64,000 bases of DNA from Lewinellaceae bacterium (GCA_020636215.1 JACJYG010000007.1:248001-312000); one strand, 5' to 3'. Numbered from the stretch's first letter, positions 25,534-34,456 are shown. Notes: generated from the letters alone by a model not told the origin. Numbers and translations: made by a program.

Positions 25534-26472
25534 CTACAGGATAGCCTTCAATACCGCCATCGCGGCATAGGTTCGGTTGTTCGCTTGTTCGATCACCAGG
25601 GAAGCCGGGCTGTCCAGCACGCCGTCGGCCACCACCACGTTGCGCCGCACCGGCAGGCAGTGCATGAATTTGCCGTTGTTGGTGAGCGCCATTTTCTGCG
25701 GCGAGATCATCCAGGCCAGGTCCTGGTTCAGGATTTTTCCGTAATCCCGGTAGGACGACCAGTTTTTGGCGTAGACGAAATCGGCGCCGGCCAGCGCTTT
25801 ATGCTGATCGTATTCTACATTTACGTCCTGGCCGAAAGTGTCGGCCAATTCGTAGCCTTCGGGATGTGTAACCACCAGGTCCACATCCGCCAGTTTCATC
25901 CACTCCACGAAGGAATTGGCCACCGCCTGCGGCAGGGCGCGCGGATGGGGCGCCCAGGACAGCACCACTTTGGGCCGGTGGACCGGGCGGTGTTCCTCCA
26001 AAGTTACCCAATCCGCCAGCGACTGCAAAGGATGGCGGATGGCAGATTCCAGGCTGATAATGGGAACTGTTGCGTGTTGCATAAATTGCTGCAACACAAA
26101 ATCGGCATAATCCCGCTCCCGGTCCACTAGCGAGGGGAAAGTACGGATGCCGATGATATCGGCGTACTGGCTGATGACCGCTGCGGCTTCCTTAATGTGT
26201 TCGGCTTTTTCGCCGTTCATCACTACGCCTTCCTCAAATTCCAGCTGCCAGCCCTGTCCGGCATTGTATTCGATGACGGACATGCCGAGGGTAAGCGCCG
26301 CTTTTTCCGTGCTCAGGCGGGTGCGCAGGCTGGGGTTGAAGAAGAGCATCACGATGGTCTTATTGGCGCCGATGCCTTTGAGACTGCCAGCCGGCGACCG
26401 TTTGAGCGCCAGGGCGCTTTCCACCAATTGTTTGGGGTTCGGTACGTCGTTTACGGAAGTGAACTGCTTCAT
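25534..26472 (-). CDS. argF': N-acyl-L-ornithine carbamoyltransferase
   Basis: 312-residue transcarbamylase of the acetyl/succinyl-ornithine type rather than classical ornithine carbamoyltransferase: the carbamoyl-phosphate loop reads FFNPSLRTRLST, and the C-terminal motif is HCLPVRRN. It closely resembles Bacteroides fragilis succinylornithine carbamoyltransferase as I remember it. The residue reported to choose the acyl group (Pro90 in the B. fragilis succinyl enzyme, Glu92 in the Xanthomonas acetyl enzyme) is Ala90 here (NGEKAEH), so the substrate is open. It overlaps the end of argD by 4 bases (ATGA), implying translational coupling. Confidence 0.94.
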   Translation of the reverse strand: MKQFTSVNDVPNPKQLVESALALKRSPAGSLKGIGANKTIVMLFFNPSLRTRLSTEKAALTLGMSVIEYNAGQGWQLEFEEGVVMNGEKAEHIKEAAAVISQYADIIGIRTFPSLVDRERDYADFVLQQFMQHATVPIISLESAIRHPLQSLADWVTLEEHRPVHRPKVVLSWAPHPRALPQAVANSFVEWMKLADVDLVVTHPEGYELADTFGQDVNVEYDQHKALAGADFVYAKNWSSYRDYGKILNQDLAWMISPQKMALTNNGKFMHCLPVRRNVVVADGVLDSPASLVIEQANNRTYAAMAVLKAIL

Positions 26473-27620
26473 GTGCTTTGTGCTTTCAGCATTTTGGAAA
26501 GAACAGTGGCCAGCTTTTCCAGGAACAGATCGGCCTCCTGACGGCTCAGGCTAAGGGGCGGCAGCAGGCGCAGGGTTTTGGGGCAGGAAGCGGAGCCGGT
26601 GAAGACGTGTTCTTCAAATAACAGCGCCTTGCGCAGGGCTGCAACCGGGAAGTCGAATTCGGCGCCCAGCATCAGTCCTTCGCCTCGGACCTCCCGAACC
26701 TGTTCCATTTTGGCGAGTTCCGCTTTCAGATAGCCGCCGATAGTAGCGGCATTTTTCATCAGTTGTTCGGATTCAATCACTTCCAGTACCGCCAGCCCCG
26801 CCGCACAGGCCAGGTGGCTGCCGCCAAAGGTGGAACCCAGCATGCCGTATTTTGCCTCAAATTCAGGATGGATGAGCACCCCTCCGATGGGGAAACCGTT
26901 GCCCATGCCCTTGGCCACCGTGATCAGGTGGGGTTGGATGCCTGCCAACTGGAAGGCAAAAAAGTGGCCGCTGCGGCCATAGCCGGATTGCACCTCGTCC
27001 AGAATGAGTACGGTGTCCTGTTCTACGCACGCTTTCTGAATAGCTCGCAGGAATTCTACTTTAGGCATATAAATGCCGCCAATGCCTTGTATGCCTTCTA
27101 TGATCAGGGCGCATACATCTCCTTTGGCCAGGCGATTTAACACGGCTTCCGTATCGTTGAGCTCATACCACAATACCTCGAACCCATGGTTGATCACGGC
27201 CTGGATGCTTGGGTTGTCGGTTACCCGCACGGCTGCCGAAGTGCGGCCGTGAAACCCTTGCCGAAAGGCAATCACCTTACTGCGCCCGTTCCGAAAAGAG
27301 GCCAGCTTGAGCGCATTCTCATTGGCTTCCGCACCGGAATTACAGAGGAATAACTGGTAATCCTCGCAGCCGGATAATTGCCCCAGCTTCTCCGCCAGCG
27401 CTTCCTGCAAAGGGTTTTGTACGGAGTTGGAGTAAAAGGGCAGGGCTTCCAGTTGCGCCTTCACCCGTTCTACATAATGCGGATGGCCGTGCCCGATGGA
27501 GATCACCGCGTGGCCGCCGTAGAGGTCGAGGTATGCCTGGCCTTTTTCGTCATAAACATAACAACCTTCACCGCGCACGGGCTGGATGTCGAAGAGGGGG
27601 TAGACGTTGAATAGTTTCAT
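26469..27620 (-). CDS. argD: Acetylornithine/succinylornithine aminotransferase
   Basis: Class III PLP aminotransferase that makes N-acylornithine from the semialdehyde. From ATG 27620 (MKLFNVYPLFD) it has 383 residues, the family norm. Landmarks: LYGGHAVISIGHGHP, LFLCNSGAEANENALK, FHGRTSAAVRVTDN, ILDEVQSGYGRSG and the PLP-lysine segment LITVAKGMGNGFPIGG. The frame stays open upstream through thirty 9-bp repeats to an ATG at 27932, only 8 bases after the argC stop. That start would add about 104 residues of (Asp-Xaa-Gln)n. I prefer 27620 by homology, but the longer product is possible. Confidence 0.95.
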   Translation of the reverse strand: MKLFNVYPLFDIQPVRGEGCYVYDEKGQAYLDLYGGHAVISIGHGHPHYVERVKAQLEALPFYSNSVQNPLQEALAEKLGQLSGCEDYQLFLCNSGAEANENALKLASFRNGRSKVIAFRQGFHGRTSAAVRVTDNPSIQAVINHGFEVLWYELNDTEAVLNRLAKGDVCALIIEGIQGIGGIYMPKVEFLRAIQKACVEQDTVLILDEVQSGYGRSGHFFAFQLAGIQPHLITVAKGMGNGFPIGGVLIHPEFEAKYGMLGSTFGGSHLACAAGLAVLEVIESEQLMKNAATIGGYLKAELAKMEQVREVRGEGLMLGAEFDFPVAALRKALLFEEHVFTGSASCPKTLRLLPPLSLSRQEADLFLEKLATVLSKMLKAQST

Positions 27621-27626
27621 GGTTGT

Positions 27627-27896
27627 GTCTTGTGGGTCTTGTAAGTCTTGTGGGTCTTGTAGGTCTTGTAGGTCTTGTGGGTCTTGTAGGTCTTGTAAGT
27701 CTTGTAGGTCTTGTGGGTCTTGTAAGTCTTGTGGGTCTTGTGGGTCTTGTATGTCTTGTAGGTCTTGTGGGTCTTGTAAGTCTTGTGGGTCTTGTAGGTC
27801 TTGTGGGTCTTGTATGTCTTGTATGTCTTGTATGTCTTGTGGGTCTTGTGGGTCTTGTACGTCTTGTACGTCTGGTATGTCTGGTATGTCTGGTTG
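27627..27896 (-). repeat. 9-bp tandem repeat, 30 units, in frame with argD
   Basis: Plus-strand unit GTCTTGTRR (GTCTTGTGG, GTCTTGTAG, GTCTTGTAA, GTCTTGTAT, GTCTTGTAC) runs in perfect 9-base register over 270 bases; the last three units on the plus strand have GTCTGG. On the coding strand it reads Asp-Pro/Leu/Ile/Val-Gln repeated. It lies between argC and argD. Confidence 0.97.
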
Positions 27897-27940
27897 ATTA
27901 GACGTATTTGACATACGAGACGAACGAGACATACCAGGCC

Positions 27941-28897
27941 TTAAAAAGCCATCGCCTTCAGTCCCAGCCCTGCCGTTTCTTTCAACCCCAGGGCCAGGTT
28001 CATGTTCTGAACGGCCTGGCCGGAAGCCCCTTTGAGCAGGTTGTCGATCAGGCTGATGATTAGCACTTTGTCGCCGTGTTTTTCCAGGTACAGGATCGCC
28101 TTGTTGGTGTTGACCACTTGTTTGAGGTCCGGGTTATTGGGGCTGATGAACACGAAGGGGTGATCCTGGTAGTAGTCCTGGTAAAGCTGGATAAGCTCTG
28201 GTTCGCTCATTTCGGTATAGGTATACAGGCTGGCGAAAATGCCGCGGGTGAAACTTCCCCGGAGAGGGATGAAATTGAGGGCGTGGGCGAAGCCAGGCTG
28301 CAGGTGCAGCAGGCTTTGGCCGATCTCCGCCAGGTGCTGGTGCTGGAAGGGTTTGTATACCGAAAGGTTGTTGTGGCGCCAGCTATAATGGGAAGTGGCC
28401 GTAAGGGATTGCCCCGCTCCGGTAGAGCCGGTGATGGCGTGCACATGTACCTCGTCCTGTAAAGCCTGTGCCTTGGCCAAGGGTAGCAGGCCGAGCTGTA
28501 TGGCGGTGGCGAAGCAGCCCGGGTTGGCGATGCGACGGCTGTGGGCGATGGTTTCGCGCTGTAATTCCGGAAGGCCATAGGTAAAGCCCGGCGCCCAGCG
28601 GAAGTCGTGGCTCAGGTCGATCACCAGCATTTTATCCGGAAGGTTGTTTTCCGCCAGAAATTTGCCGGACTCGCCGTGGCCCATGCACAAGAATAGCACT
28701 TCCACATCAAATTGCGCCACATCGGTAAATTTCAATTGGCATTCCCCGATCAAATCCGGGTGCAGCTCGCTGACAGGCAGGCCTGCCTGGCTACGGCTGT
28801 GCACAAAAGCCAGTTCCACTTCCGGATGGTTGATCAGAATTCGGATCAGTTCACCGCCGGTATAGCCGGCGCCACCGATGATGCCAGCCCTAATCAT
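27941..28897 (-). CDS. argC: N-acetyl-gamma-glutamyl-phosphate reductase
   Basis: NADPH-dependent reduction of N-acylglutamyl phosphate to the semialdehyde. 318 residues from ATG 28897 (MIRAGIIGGAGYTGGELIR), which overlaps the argG stop by 8 bases. The dinucleotide-binding GGAGYTGGEL, LSHDFRW, the active-site Cys in ANPGCFATAIQLGLLP, and ITGSTGAGQSL are all present. An earlier in-frame ATG (28924) would overlap argG further and adds a basic tail without homology. Confidence 0.96.
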   Translation of the reverse strand: MIRAGIIGGAGYTGGELIRILINHPEVELAFVHSRSQAGLPVSELHPDLIGECQLKFTDVAQFDVEVLFLCMGHGESGKFLAENNLPDKMLVIDLSHDFRWAPGFTYGLPELQRETIAHSRRIANPGCFATAIQLGLLPLAKAQALQDEVHVHAITGSTGAGQSLTATSHYSWRHNNLSVYKPFQHQHLAEIGQSLLHLQPGFAHALNFIPLRGSFTRGIFASLYTYTEMSEPELIQLYQDYYQDHPFVFISPNNPDLKQVVNTNKAILYLEKHGDKVLIISLIDNLLKGASGQAVQNMNLALGLKETAGLGLKAMAF

Positions 28898-30101
28898 TGT
28901 TCTCTTCTTTTTCCTGATTGACAAAATGGTGGATCTTTAACTGATTGGCCAGAATGGTAGTGAAGCCCCGGACATCGTCGCCCGTCCAAGCCTTGTTCAT
29001 CTCCCCGTATTGGCCAAAGCCGCTGTTCATCAGGTCGTATTCGGATTCTATGCCCAATAACTCAAAGCGGTAGGGGTGGAGCTGTGCGAACACCTGGCCG
29101 CTAACGTTCTGCTGGGTATCCTCCAGGAAGGTTTCGATATTGCGCATCACGGGTTCGAGGTATTGGCCTTCGTGCAACAGCATGCCGTACCAGTTGGCCA
29201 GTTGTTCCTTCCAGTATTGCTGCCATTTGGTGAGCACGTGTTTCTCCAGTAAGTGGTGGGCCTTGATGATGATCAGCGGCGCTGCGGCCTCGAATCCGAC
29301 CCGCCCCTTGATGCCGATGATGGTATCGCCCACGTGGATGTCGCGCCCGATGGCGTAGGGGGCGGCCAGTTGCTGCAGGGCCTGGATGGCCTGAGTAGGG
29401 TGGCTATATTTTTTTTCGTTGACGCCGGTGAGTTCACCTTTTTCGAATTGTAGGCTTACCTTTTTCGGCTCGCTGGCCTTTAGTTGTGAGGGATAAGCGG
29501 ATTCCGGCAGGGGTTGATCGGAGGTAAGCGTTTCGGCGCCGCCCACGCTGGCGCCCCAGATGCCCTGGTTGATGGAGTATTTGCCTTTGGCCCAGGGCCA
29601 GTCGATGCCGTGTTGTTTCAGGTACTCGATCTCTTGCTGGCGCGACAGTTTCAGGTCGCGGATGGGGGTGATAATTTCCAGGCTTTCGCCCAGCACCTGG
29701 AAGGCCAGGTCGAAGCGCACCTGGTCGTTGCCGGCGCCGGTGCTGCCGTGGGCTACGGCCTCCGCGCCGATGCGTTGGGCGTACTGCGCCACTTCCAGCG
29801 CCTGGAACACTCGCTCGGCGCTCACCGAGAGGGGATAGGTGTTGTTGCGCAACACATTGCCGTACACCAGGTAGCGGAGGCACTTGTCGTAATAGTTGGG
29901 TACGGCGTCGACTGCTTCGAAACTGGCGGCGCCCAGTTGGCGGGCGCGGGCTTCGATGCTGGCCAGCTCTTCATCGCTGAATCCGCCGGTATTGACCGTC
30001 AGGGCGTGAACTTCCAGCCCTTTTTCGATGGTTAGATATTTAATACAAAAGGAAGTGTCTAATCCCCCGCTATAGGCGAGGACGACTTTTGAGGTAGTCA
30101 T
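28890..30101 (-). CDS. argG: Argininosuccinate synthase
   Basis: ATP-dependent joining of citrulline and aspartate. 403 residues with the PP-loop AYSGGLDTS at residues 9-17, AHGSTGAGNDQVRFDLAF, and GIKGRVGFEAAAPLI. It is the second gene of the arg operon. Between it and the upstream acyltransferase is a 70-base gap holding the hairpin GGCCGATC-TGGA-GATCGGCC. This synthase-lyase pair (argG...argH) frames the operon. Confidence 0.97.
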   Translation of the reverse strand: MTTSKVVLAYSGGLDTSFCIKYLTIEKGLEVHALTVNTGGFSDEELASIEARARQLGAASFEAVDAVPNYYDKCLRYLVYGNVLRNNTYPLSVSAERVFQALEVAQYAQRIGAEAVAHGSTGAGNDQVRFDLAFQVLGESLEIITPIRDLKLSRQQEIEYLKQHGIDWPWAKGKYSINQGIWGASVGGAETLTSDQPLPESAYPSQLKASEPKKVSLQFEKGELTGVNEKKYSHPTQAIQALQQLAAPYAIGRDIHVGDTIIGIKGRVGFEAAAPLIIIKAHHLLEKHVLTKWQQYWKEQLANWYGMLLHEGQYLEPVMRNIETFLEDTQQNVSGQVFAQLHPYRFELLGIESEYDLMNSGFGQYGEMNKAWTGDDVRGFTTILANQLKIHHFVNQEKEENND

Positions 30102-30144
30102 TTTTTGAGATGGATTTCAATTTTTGCAATTACATTTTTCTGAC

Positions 30145-30164
30145 GGCCGATCTGGAGATCGGCC
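30145..30164 (-). other. Perfect intercistronic hairpin upstream of argG
   Basis: GGCCGATC-TGGA-GATCGGCC, an 8-bp stem with a 4-base loop, between the acyltransferase stop and the argG start. It resembles the GCGATCT-TCT-AGATCGC hairpin before argB and the hairpins at 25363-25493. A transcript-stability or attenuation role is possible. Confidence 0.5.
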
Positions 30165-30171
30165 AAACATT

Positions 30172-30750
30172 TTACCAGATGGAGTTAACCACGAGGTGTG
30201 ACAGATCGAACTGCATTTCCTCCACTTTGGACGGGGCCATCATGGCGGTGCACAGGCACATTTTCCGGTTATTGCGTTCCAGTATATCGTAGTTAGGGCA
30301 AGAGCGGCAGCCTTTCCAGAACTCCTCATCCGGAGTCAGTTCTGAGAAGGTTACTGGCTTATAGCCTAATTCAGAATTGATACGCATGACGGGCAGGCTG
30401 GTGGTGATGCCGAAGAGGCGCGCTTCCGGGTAGAGGTCGCGCGACAGTTCGAAAGCCTTCTTTTTAATGGACTTGGCCAGGCCGTGCTGCCGGAACTCCG
30501 GCGCCACGATGAGCCCGGAGTTGGCCACATAGCGGCCGTGGCTCCAGGATTCAATGTAACAAAATCCGGCCAGAGTTTCGCCTTGCAGGGCGATGACAGC
30601 CTTACCATGGCGCATTTTCTCGCGGATGTAGGCGGGCTGTCGCTCGGCGATACCTGTGCCGCGGGCTTTGGCGGATTCAGCGATTAGGTGGCAGATGGCT
30701 TCTGCGTAGGCCTCATGAAGTGGCCCGGCGATTTCGATGGTGAATTGCAT
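30172..30750 (-). CDS. GNAT acyltransferase, first gene of the arg operon
   Basis: 192 residues from ATG 30750 (MQFTIEIAGPLHEAY); an in-frame ATG at 30780 is also possible. The GNAT core includes the strand/loop NSGLIVAPEFRQHGLAK that binds acyl-CoA. The C-terminus has a CRSCPNYDILERNNRKMC segment with four cysteines. Bacteroidota often lack a classical ArgA and carry a GNAT gene next to argG, so this protein is the best candidate to acylate glutamate and start the pathway. This is an inference from position. The acyl donor (acetyl- or succinyl-CoA) cannot be read from the sequence. Confidence 0.85.
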   Translation of the reverse strand: MQFTIEIAGPLHEAYAEAICHLIAESAKARGTGIAERQPAYIREKMRHGKAVIALQGETLAGFCYIESWSHGRYVANSGLIVAPEFRQHGLAKSIKKKAFELSRDLYPEARLFGITTSLPVMRINSELGYKPVTFSELTPDEEFWKGCRSCPNYDILERNNRKMCLCTAMMAPSKVEEMQFDLSHLVVNSIW

Positions 30751-31071
30751 CTCGTGTAAATCAATGTTTTTTCCCGCCATCCGAGGGTATATTATCGGGA
30801 AGGCGGAGGTGAAAAAAAGAAAACCTGATTCTAAAGCTGTCCTGCAAAAAGCTAATGGCCTTTGAGCTATAAACAGCGTTTCCTGCCTGGTTTTATTCTC
30901 AGGGAAAATGGGTGTCGGACAATGCCTACCCACGACGGGGATAATATGAAAGTATTGCGCCCCTACGGGCGGCGGCGAGCACGTCGGCTTAAAGCTACAC
31001 AAGCGGCGCCGTATGGCCCGTTGTGGGAAGTGGAAGGAATGATATGTGCTGCTGGTTGATGCATGAACAGG

Positions 31072-31103
31072 CAAATGTAGAGGGTATTAAGAAGAAATAC
31101 AAG
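31072..31103 (-). promoter_or_regulatory. Promoter of the arginine operon
   Basis: Read on the minus strand: CTTG at 31103-31100 (-33), 20-base spacer, TACATTTG at 31079-31072 (-7, exact TAnnTTTG). Transcription would start about 31065, giving a leader of about 285-315 bases. The leader (30781-31065) holds no gene I can support. The rest of the gap to the DUF202 gene (31104-31290) is AT-rich. Confidence 0.5.
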
Positions 31104-31290
31104 TCGAATTGTTTTTTTATGTGTTTTTTAAAAAACACCAGCAGCGCTAAAGAATTGGAAATAATCGATCGGTATTTTGAGTAAATTTTAAAACAATTGA
31201 AACGGAGATCCCGCCATTATTTTATTTCAATCAGCCTGATTATTGAACTATGGGCCGGGGAAGAAGGTTTTCCAGAAAAAACAACCTGCC

Positions 31291-31551
31291 ATGGACGAAA
31301 AACCACTTATTACTCGCGACTTTCTCGCCATCGAACGCACCCGCCTGGCCAACGAGCGTACTTTTCTCGCTTATTTTCGAACCTCCATTGTATTCCTGAG
31401 TTCTGGCTTCGCCATCCTTCAGATGGCCGCCTTGCATGAGATCCGACACCTGGGTTGGTTCCTGCTGTCTCTGGCCCCGATCGTTTTGCTGGTGGGGGGA
31501 GTGCGCATGGTTTATATAAGGCGGAAAATCCGAAAGTATTATGGCCAGTAG
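31291..31551 (+). CDS. DUF202 membrane protein
   Basis: 86-residue inner-membrane protein of the DUF202/YidH type. The N-terminal motif FLAIERTRLANERTFLAYFRT is diagnostic (here split for length: FLAIERTRLANER then TFLAYFRT). Two membrane helices follow (about 28-46 and 51-70), then a basic tail (YIRRKIRKYYGQ). ATG 31291 was chosen over 31243 because it gives the family start. Function of the family is not established. Confidence 0.88.
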   Translation: MDEKPLITRDFLAIERTRLANERTFLAYFRTSIVFLSSGFAILQMAALHEIRHLGWFLLSLAPIVLLVGGVRMVYIRRKIRKYYGQ

Positions 31552-31700
31552 GGGGGCTCGGGGAATGGCTATATTGTTATATGGCTGGCTAATGGTGTGG
31601 CTACTTTGAGCATTCTCCATCGCTTTCATGGAATTCCGAGGCGCCCGAACACCCAAACTTTACCCGGCCCACAGGGACGGGACCCCAACACCCCTTAGCT

Positions 31701-32864
31701 CTATTCCAGCTTCCTCAGATCTTCCAGGATGCTTAGGGTGATAGCCGTATCCAGGCCAATGTTTTCCGCCATTTTAATGGCCTTTTCTGCGTGCGCGATG
31801 CCGGTATTTTTATCGCCGAGTTGCAGGCAGAGGGCGGCCAGGAGGTTATGGGCGGCGAAATCATCAGATATTTCTTGGGCGCGTTCTCCCCATTCGCGCG
31901 CTTTTTCCAGTTGAGGTATTTCTTTGGTAAAAGTTAAGAATGTCCAGCCCATAGTGTTCAGCAGGGCGGGGTCTGTGATGTGGTATTGGTTGTCGAAAGC
32001 CCGGGCAAGTTCTATATAGCGCTGCCGCTGTTCCGGATCCTGGCTGCGCCGAAGTTGCTGTAGCTCATATTCAATGGCGTACTGTTCCCCTTTGTCGGGG
32101 AAAACGGATTGGAACAGCATCAGGATGCTATCTGGTTGGTTTATCTTTTCGGCGTACAATTTAGCCCGAATGCCGGCTTTGAGGGCTTCGTCTACTTTAG
32201 CGGGCGCCACATGCTGGTAGGCTTCCTGGCGATTTTTTTCCAGAAACTGGTAAACAGGGTGTTCCATTTGCCCTGGGCAGAGCTGGGTGAGGAAGGCCAG
32301 ATTATCGGCAGTCGCCCAATCCGGCTGACTTTGCAAATACTCCATGGCTATAGCCTCCGGTTGGCCGTACTGGGCGGCCTGCAGGCTGAGGGCGTAGTTT
32401 TTCAGGAGGGAGGGGCTGCGGCCGCCGGCATCGTATTTCTGCTGTAGCACGCCTATCTGCCGGGTAGAATCGAGGGCGGCGGCGGCCAACGCCAGGAAAT
32501 CCAGGGCGCTCATGCGGCCCAGGCCGCGGTGCAACATATCGCCCTCCGGAGAAATGAACAAGTAGGTAGGGTAGCGGCCGGCTTCATAAGCGCGGGCGAA
32601 GAGGATACCTTCGCCATGCTCCATGTCGAGTTTGGCATTGATGAAATTTTCGTTGAAAAAATGCCCCACGTCCTCGCGGGTAAAAATGTGGGCGGCCATC
32701 CATTTGCAGGGGCTGCACCATTGGGTGTAGGCGTCCACAAAAATGGGTTTGTCCTGAGCTTTGGCCTGAGCCAGCAGGTTTTCCCAGGACGCATCTGTAA
32801 AACTAATCTGAGCGGGAAGGGTACAGGAAAGGCAAAGCCCGAGCAGTAATGGGATGGTTTTCAT
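31701..32864 (-). CDS. Secreted thioredoxin-fold protein with helical C-terminus
   Basis: 387 residues from ATG 32864, where a signal peptide begins (MKTIPLLLGLCLSCTLPAQ). A thioredoxin domain follows (about 21-125) with active site WCSPC (Cys50, Cys53) and the cis-Pro strand RYPTYLFISPEG. The remainder (about 140-387) is helical with TPR-like pairs, including an AHNLLAALCLQLGDKNTG repeat. It likely works as a periplasmic thiol oxidoreductase; the client is unknown. The divergent partner at 32983 starts 118 bases away. Confidence 0.88.
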   Translation of the reverse strand: MKTIPLLLGLCLSCTLPAQISFTDASWENLLAQAKAQDKPIFVDAYTQWCSPCKWMAAHIFTREDVGHFFNENFINAKLDMEHGEGILFARAYEAGRYPTYLFISPEGDMLHRGLGRMSALDFLALAAAALDSTRQIGVLQQKYDAGGRSPSLLKNYALSLQAAQYGQPEAIAMEYLQSQPDWATADNLAFLTQLCPGQMEHPVYQFLEKNRQEAYQHVAPAKVDEALKAGIRAKLYAEKINQPDSILMLFQSVFPDKGEQYAIEYELQQLRRSQDPEQRQRYIELARAFDNQYHITDPALLNTMGWTFLTFTKEIPQLEKAREWGERAQEISDDFAAHNLLAALCLQLGDKNTGIAHAEKAIKMAENIGLDTAITLSILEDLRKLE

Positions 32865-32982
32865 AGCTGTTTTTTCGCCAAAAGTTACAAACTCTCTGAC
32901 TGAAACAAAAGCGCTTGTCTTCCGTAAAATAAACAGGAAGGGCCTTTTTCCCAACGAGAAAACGACACAAAACCGGCATACT

Positions 32983-33981
32983 ATGATAGCGACTTCCCTG
33001 GCTATACAATACCTGGCAACCACTGTATTCCTGCTGATCTTGTTTATTACTTTTCGCAAAGTAGCGCTTAGCCTGCTGAAGGTGTCGTTTTTTCTGGGGC
33101 TTTACATTATTGGTATTCCGGCGCTTTATCACTGGCCTCAGTTACGGGCCAGTTGGGAAACGGATTTGGCTGCCGGAATGGCCATTCCCTTTGCCGTCAT
33201 TGTGCTGGCGGCTATGCTTTTTGCGCTGGTGGCCTATTTTGTAGACCGCTATTTCGACAAGGCGCAGCCGGATCATTTCAAAGGGGACAAGCTGTTTTTT
33301 CGGTATGGCCGGCGGATTTTTCACACCATTGTGCCCATCGGACTGGAAGAAGGCTTTACTCAACAGGATGCTGAAGACCTGGAGGAGCGCCTGGGGGACT
33401 ACCTCTGGGATCACATTCACGAACAATTCGCCAACCGGGAAGATATAGCTGCTAAGCGCATTTACATTCGCGACCTGGGCTGGAGAGGCCGAAAGGGCGA
33501 TCGGCAGCGGCCAACCGAAAAGGCTTTTCTAAGAGTGACTTTCCAAACCCCCAGAAAAGCAAAGCTTTCTTACTTTATTCATCTCAACCATTTGGGGCAT
33601 CAATTGCTCGCCCACCACTATGCCTATTTACAGGGGCGCCATTTCTGGCACCACGTACTCGTGTTCATTGCATCCGCCCCCTTTCATGTATGGTTCTGGG
33701 GCTATCGTTGGGTGATGGGGCGCTATAGTATCCAAAGCCGCCTTAACCGCTATTTTGCACCCAGTTCTTACGGCCTCATCGACCTGGAAACTTGCTTCGA
33801 ATCGATCCATTTCAACCTTATGTCGGCTACCCTGCGCTTCGCTAAAGTATATGGCCTGATGGCGGAAGAGCTGGAAAAAATAATCCTGTATAACCTCTCG
33901 AATTCCAAACACATCCCTTTTGGCCGCCTGCCGCGGATTTTAAGCCGTTTGCGCCCGGGGCAGGCCGGAATTGGCCGATGA
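32983..33981 (+). CDS. Membrane protein of unknown function
   Basis: 332 residues from ATG 32983. Three membrane helices lie in the first 90 residues (about 7-24, 27-48, 66-87), followed by a soluble, charged region of about 240 residues with many histidines (HLNHLGHQLLAHHYAYLQGRHFWHHVLVF). I do not recognise the family. A strong hairpin terminator follows, so it forms its own transcript. Confidence 0.8.
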   Translation: MIATSLAIQYLATTVFLLILFITFRKVALSLLKVSFFLGLYIIGIPALYHWPQLRASWETDLAAGMAIPFAVIVLAAMLFALVAYFVDRYFDKAQPDHFKGDKLFFRYGRRIFHTIVPIGLEEGFTQQDAEDLEERLGDYLWDHIHEQFANREDIAAKRIYIRDLGWRGRKGDRQRPTEKAFLRVTFQTPRKAKLSYFIHLNHLGHQLLAHHYAYLQGRHFWHHVLVFIASAPFHVWFWGYRWVMGRYSIQSRLNRYFAPSSYGLIDLETCFESIHFNLMSATLRFAKVYGLMAEELEKIILYNLSNSKHIPFGRLPRILSRLRPGQAGIGR

Positions 33982-34062
33982 AATGACCCCAAGGCCTTGC
34001 TTTTGATATCGCAAAATTGTAAATTGAGTTAGTCAAATAATCAGAAGCTACTTTTTAAGAAC

Positions 34063-34094
34063 AGAGCCCGTGGAGCCGTAACTCCAGGGGCTCT
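34063..34094 (+). terminator. Rho-independent terminator after the membrane protein gene
   Basis: 13-bp stem AGAGCCCGTGGAG / CTCCAGGGGCTCT with one mismatch and a 6-base loop, followed by ATACTTTTG. Confidence 0.65.
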
Positions 34095-34119
34095 ATACTT
34101 TTGAATGGTTTTCTATGTA

Positions 34120-34275
34120 AGAGCATATTTGGAGCTTGCTCCTATTGCAAATCAAGGACTTATGAACCTGGCGGCGCTTTTTGTTGCTTATTTGGCCCGC
34201 CAAACGCGCAAAAAAAAACTTAGCCAGAACCACAACTCCTTGATTTTCATGACGAATCCGCTCCAAATATGCTCT
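34120..34275. mobile_element. Miniature inverted-repeat element (156 bp, 16-bp perfect ends)
   Basis: Ends AGAGCATATTTGGAGC (34120-34135) and its exact reverse complement (34260-34275). A second inverted pair lies inside (AAATCAAGGA near 34148 and TCCTTGATTT near 34238). No open frame of useful length and no transposase is present, which fits a MITE or a decayed insertion sequence. It lies in the 475-base gap 33982-34456, which otherwise holds the terminator to its left and a simple stretch of 'ctcaa' words (34318-34345). Confidence 0.7.
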
Positions 34276-34456
34276 AAGTGAAGCCCAGTAAAATCAGATT
34301 TCCTTGATCCTGGCCCTTCTCAACTTCTCAATCCCTCAACCCTTCCCCCATCCTTCGGCGGCCGGGAGGGTATCCCGGTAGAAACAATTTTGGAAAAACA
34401 AATTAAAACTCCGACCTTGAGACAAGGGAAAATCACCTTGTTTTTACCATCTAATT

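Noticed and set aside
25534..26472. Classical ornithine or aspartate carbamoyltransferase
   Set aside because: Motifs SLRTRLST and HCLPVRRN with this spacing fit the acyl-ornithine type.
27627..27896. CRISPR-like array
   Set aside because: Units are contiguous 9-mers with no unique spacers and no cas genes nearby.
27607..27897. Plus-strand Cys/Ser-rich frame (SCGSCKSC repeats) that looks like a metal-binding or antimicrobial peptide
   Set aside because: It is only the other strand of the 9-bp repeat between argC and argD; register and composition come from the repeat.
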